The position numbers were made by a program, and so were the translations under genes. A stretch of 64,000 nucleotides of DNA from Pseudomonas sp. R4-35-07 (GTDB lineage Bacteria; Pseudomonadota; Gammaproteobacteria; Pseudomonadales; Pseudomonadaceae). The notes beneath the pieces were generated by a model. The model searched no databases. It was not told where the DNA came from and was given only the letters and a program-made list of their open reading frames with translations. How positions within the stretch are numbered: the first letter of the stretch is position 1; each line of letters starts with the position of its first letter. Below, piece after piece: positions 61,240-64,000 of this stretch. The stretch is from contig NZ_CP027732.1 of NCBI RefSeq assembly GCF_003852235.1, positions 3,348,001-3,412,000 on the forward strand, given 5' to 3'.

Positions 61240-62298
61240 CTAAACGGACCGCAACCAAGCCCCCTGCAGCGAGCTGACCCGGTTGCGCCCGCTGCTTTTG
61301 GCTTCGTACAAGGCCTGGTCGGCATCGTTGAGCCAACTGGTGGCGTCGGCGTGGCTCGGCAGGTATGGTGCCAGGCCGATACTCAAGCTGGCGCGCAAGG
61401 TCGGGTCCTGGGCGTAGGCCAAGGCGTTGAAACGATCACGCAGGGCGTCCATTACTTCAGTGGCACGGTTGAGCGGCATGTCCGGCAGGATCACGCAAAA
61501 CTCGTCGCCGCCATAACGCCCGGCAAGGTCGGTGGCGCGCAGGTTCTGGCGCAATACCCGGCTCAACTGGCGCAGGACGATATCGCCGGTGACATGGCCA
61601 TAGGTGTCGTTGATGATTTTAAAGTGGTCGATATCGATCAGCGCGATGGCCGCACCGGCAGGGCCGCGGCGGCAACGGTGGAACTCGATTTCCAATTGAT
61701 CCTTCCAGGCGCCGTGGTTGAGCAGGCCCGACAGGCTGTCGGTGCGGCTCAGGGCCAACAGTTCGCGCTTGTGCCGCGCCAGGGTCACGGCCTGGCGGTA
61801 GCAGATCCAGCCCAGGGCCAGGGGATACAACGTCAGGATCGGCAGGCAGGCATACAGCTGGGCCTGGGTGGTGACGCCGATGAATGCGGGCGCGACTATC
61901 AGCAGCGCCGTGGCGATGCCCAGCGCCTGGGCCACCCACCCCGCCAGCAAAAAGCGCGGCCCGCCGATGGCGACGTTGTTCATGCTCATCATCGACAAGG
62001 TGGTGACGCTGGGCAGCGGGTTGAAGTGCATCGCGCCGACCCAGAAGCCGCCGCAGAAGGAATCGAACAGCAGGTTGCGACGCTCACTGCGCAGGGTATG
62101 AGCGGCACGCAAAGACGCTTGGAACGCCAGGTGCGGCCAGATAAACGCGTTGATCAGCATCCAGGCCCACACCCATGGGGACGGGTTCAGCGGATACATG
62201 CCGAACGCCACGCAAACAAAGCCGAGCGCCAGCCCCAGGAGGCGCGATTTGTACAAGCGCGAAGCGAGCGGAAGTCCATTTCCTCCGACGGCTGCCAT
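61240..62298 (-). CDS. MASE2-type membrane diguanylate cyclase
   Basis: This 352-residue protein makes cyclic di-GMP. The N-terminal half has membrane helices and the MASE2 layout seen in AdrA-like cyclases (NAFIWPHLAF, RNLLFDSFCGGFWVG). The C-terminal GGDEF domain carries RYGGDEF and, exactly five residues before it, the product-inhibition I-site RATD. So both synthesis and feedback should work. No EAL domain is present. The ATG at 62298 begins the membrane part; its ribosome site is weak. Confidence 0.88.
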   Translation of the reverse strand: MAAVGGNGLPLASRLYKSRLLGLALGFVCVAFGMYPLNPSPWVWAWMLINAFIWPHLAFQASLRAAHTLRSERRNLLFDSFCGGFWVGAMHFNPLPSVTTLSMMSMNNVAIGGPRFLLAGWVAQALGIATALLIVAPAFIGVTTQAQLYACLPILTLYPLALGWICYRQAVTLARHKRELLALSRTDSLSGLLNHGAWKDQLEIEFHRCRRGPAGAAIALIDIDHFKIINDTYGHVTGDIVLRQLSRVLRQNLRATDLAGRYGGDEFCVILPDMPLNRATEVMDALRDRFNALAYAQDPTLRASLSIGLAPYLPSHADATSWLNDADQALYEAKSSGRNRVSSLQGAWLRSV

Positions 62299-62379
62299 GA
62301 TGGGGGGGTAATCCTGGGTGAGTCCCTGGAGTCTATCAGGGCGACGGCAAATCGCCACTACTGCTTACAGGCTGATACT

Positions 62380-63012
62380 TCAGTGCGAAAACCCGCGCGC
62401 CAGCATCAATGCCACGCCGAGCAACATTATTGCCGTGATCCGCTGCAACATCACGCGCCGCTTGGGGTTTTCCAGCAGGTGTTTGATGCGCTGGCCGAAA
62501 TAGCAGTACAGGCATCCACTGGCAAATTGCAGCAACAGGAAGGTCAAGCCGAGGATCGCGATATCCGCCGCCGAGCTGTGCTCCCCGGCCCCGGCGAACT
62601 GCGGGAAGACGGCGCTGAACATGATGATGGTCTTGGGGTTGGAAAAGCCGGTCAATAAGCCCTTGCCGAACAGGCTGCGCGAGCCCTCCACGGCGCCGGC
62701 CTTGTCGATCGACACGCCGCTGCTGGTCCACTGCTTGTACGCCAGGTAAAGAATATAGGCCACGCCAACAAACTGGATGGCCTGGGTAATCGCGAGGTTG
62801 CCCTTGATCAGCTCGGAAAAGCCCACGGCGAAGATCAGGATAGAAATCAGGTACGACACACTGGCGCCGATCTGCGCCGGGATCGAACTGCGCAGGCCGT
62901 CCTTCAGGCCCAGGCTCAATAACAACAGGGTCATGGGGCCGGGACTGAAGGTCATGGTCGCGCAAAACAACAGGAAGTAGAGAAACGAAGACAGCGTTAA
63001 CGCACTTGTCAT
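62380..63012 (-). CDS. LysE-family amino acid exporter
   Basis: This 210-residue protein has about six membrane helices and the LysE/RhtB signature FSPGPMTLLLLSLGLKDGLR near the N-terminus, with FGKGLLTGFSNPKTIIMFSAVFPQF in the middle. It likely exports an amino acid or related metabolite. AAGGTCC precedes the ATG. It lies 53 bases downstream of the isomerase gene in the same direction, so the two may be co-transcribed. Confidence 0.88.
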   Translation of the reverse strand: MTSALTLSSFLYFLLFCATMTFSPGPMTLLLLSLGLKDGLRSSIPAQIGASVSYLISILIFAVGFSELIKGNLAITQAIQFVGVAYILYLAYKQWTSSGVSIDKAGAVEGSRSLFGKGLLTGFSNPKTIIMFSAVFPQFAGAGEHSSAADIAILGLTFLLLQFASGCLYCYFGQRIKHLLENPKRRVMLQRITAIMLLGVALMLARGFSH

Positions 63013-63065
63013 GGTCAGGGACCTTGAATGGGGCGCACGCCGCACGCGTGCGCCCATGGTTTACA

Positions 63066-63935
63066 TCAGGCGACCGCGATTTCGGTCGTCAGCGATTCGC
63101 GGTACATCAAGGCCAGGTCAGCCAGGGCGGCCTTGGCGGTCTGGTTGCGGGTTTCGAATGCCACCAGGCCTTTCCAGTTGGTTTCGACGATGGCCTGCAT
63201 CACGTCGGCGTAGTCGCAGTTGCCGTCGTGAATGCCGAAATGCTGGTCTTGCACGCCGTTGTTGTTGCTGAAGGAGATGCCCTTGATCACGTGGTGATAC
63301 TTGCGCACCACCGCCGCCGGCAGGCCGTTCTCGATATTGGCGTGGCCGGCATCGAGGAAGAAGTACACATTGTCATGGGCTTGCAGGCGCTCGAACACAA
63401 AAGCGTATTCCGCCTCCTGGGTGAAGATGTAGTGGAACGGGCGATAGTTGACGTAGTTGGACAGGTTTTCCAGGTAGATGTCCGTGCCCTGGGTCGCGGC
63501 GTAAGCGGCCAGTTCCTGGACTGACTTGAGGTAATGTTCCAGGGCAACTTTCTTGGCCTTGAGCACCATCTTCGGTTCGACGATGCAGCCACCGTGAATG
63601 ATCAGCGGCGCGCCCAGGCGACTGGCGATATCGATTTCTTGCTTGACGTAGGCCACCGCCGCCACGCGGAACGCCTCAACGTCACTGGCCAGCGGCGCCT
63701 TGAAGTTGCCGTGGAAGACCGGCTTGACGCCGCTGGCGGCGATTTGCGCGCGCAGGCTTTCGATGCGCGCCTCGGTCCAGTCATCGACCATTTCGCCGAA
63801 CAGGCTGCCGTCGACATACCAGTGGGTGCACTGCCCTTCGATGGCGGCTTGCAGGCCCTGTTCAGCGTCCAGGTACTTCTGGTGGGCCACACCGGTACAG
63901 AACGGCACGGCAGAGTTGATCAGTTTGCTTTCCAT
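63066..63935 (-). CDS. Sugar phosphate isomerase/epimerase-like TIM-barrel protein
   Basis: This 289-residue protein of the xylose isomerase-like TIM-barrel (AP endonuclease family 2) group has metal-ligand candidates in IHGGCIVEP, DIYLENLSN, FFLDAGHANIENG and DQHFGIHDGN. It probably isomerises or epimerises a sugar or polyol. AAAGGAATCG precedes the ATG. The gene upstream (partly outside the window) is in the same direction. Confidence 0.85.
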   Translation of the reverse strand: MESKLINSAVPFCTGVAHQKYLDAEQGLQAAIEGQCTHWYVDGSLFGEMVDDWTEARIESLRAQIAASGVKPVFHGNFKAPLASDVEAFRVAAVAYVKQEIDIASRLGAPLIIHGGCIVEPKMVLKAKKVALEHYLKSVQELAAYAATQGTDIYLENLSNYVNYRPFHYIFTQEAEYAFVFERLQAHDNVYFFLDAGHANIENGLPAAVVRKYHHVIKGISFSNNNGVQDQHFGIHDGNCDYADVMQAIVETNWKGLVAFETRNQTAKAALADLALMYRESLTTEIAVA

Positions 63936-63962
63936 GGAGCGATTCCTTTCGTTGATGGAGGG

Positions 63963-64000
63963 TCAGGCGTGTGAAGGGTCAGCGAGTTCGATGGCCATGA
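63963..64000 (-). CDS. C-terminal end of an upstream gene (partial)
   Basis: A frame entering from beyond the window ends in MAIELADPSHA and a stop, 28 bases before the isomerase start. It is too short to identify. A same-strand upstream gene in the same operon is likely, but this could also be non-coding. Confidence 0.35.
   Translation of the reverse strand, partial: MAIELADPSHA

Noticed and set aside
1..64000. CRISPR arrays, tRNA or rRNA genes, and IS transposases
   Set aside because: I looked for regular direct repeats, cloverleaf-like stems and transposase motifs and saw none; the repeats present are REP-type palindromes.

Overview
The window looks like chromosomal DNA of a fluorescent-group Pseudomonas (P. 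fluorescens complex). It has high-GC genes with AGGAG-type ribosome binding sites and Pseudomonas REP families (a GTGGGAGGGGGCTTGCCCCCGAT type and a GTAGGAGCGAGCTTGCTCGCGAA type). It also carries a lexA2-imuA-imuB-dnaE2 mutagenesis cassette and gene families typical of that group. No rRNA, tRNA, CRISPR array, integrase or IS transposase was recognised.

Layout. 1-3.6 kb: an adenylation-thiolation-reductase (A-T-R) NRPS-like gene on the minus strand, a small membrane protein gene below it, and an AT-rich divergent promoter region with a perfect inverted repeat. 3.6-9 kb: a luciferase-like flavin monooxygenase, then a hybrid histidine kinase translationally coupled to a UvrA paralogue. 9-15 kb: the SOS cassette dnaE2/imuB/imuA/lexA2, with a palindromic LexA2-type operator at lexA2 and a REP doublet between imuB and dnaE2. 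15-25 kb: housekeeping and stress genes (Nudix hydrolase, alpha/beta hydrolase, FMN alpha-hydroxyacid dehydrogenase, DUF72 operon, DUF4142, PfpI-like, hemerythrin-like, SCO1 plus PCuAC copper chaperones, HIT protein, GNAT).

25-31.5 kb: a probable catabolic locus (flavin monooxygenase, RidA, DUF1028, ArgE-like deacylase, LysR regulator, NCS1 permease). 32-38 kb: membrane protein, TPM-domain protein, an RsbQ/KAI2-like hydrolase overlapping a PAS histidine kinase, a divergent DapF-like protein lacking one catalytic cysteine, and a P-loop kinase. 38-47 kb: a SRPBCC-SDR-AKR operon with divergent LysR, a TonB receptor, an AhpD-like protein, a cyclic-nucleotide-binding MscS channel, pirin, and a Bcr/CflA-type MFS exporter. 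48-52 kb: a two-gene RND efflux system with a palindrome upstream.

52.3-59.9 kb: the most distinctive accessory region. A 1596-residue Rhs protein ends in a C-terminal domain resembling enterotoxin-type ADP-ribosyltransferases. Its stop codon overlaps a small AT-rich presumptive immunity gene. About 2.4 kb of AT-rich DNA follows, holding three further small intact ORFs and decayed copies of the same kinds of genes (a recombination graveyard for toxin tips and immunity genes). 60-64 kb: periplasmic M20 carboxypeptidase, MASE2-type diguanylate cyclase, LysE exporter and a TIM-barrel sugar isomerase.

Many intergenic gaps carry REP or REP-doublet repeats, and two genes (HIT protein and P-loop kinase) end inside copies of another repeat that supplies their last codons. 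All family assignments come from reading motifs by eye. No database search was run.
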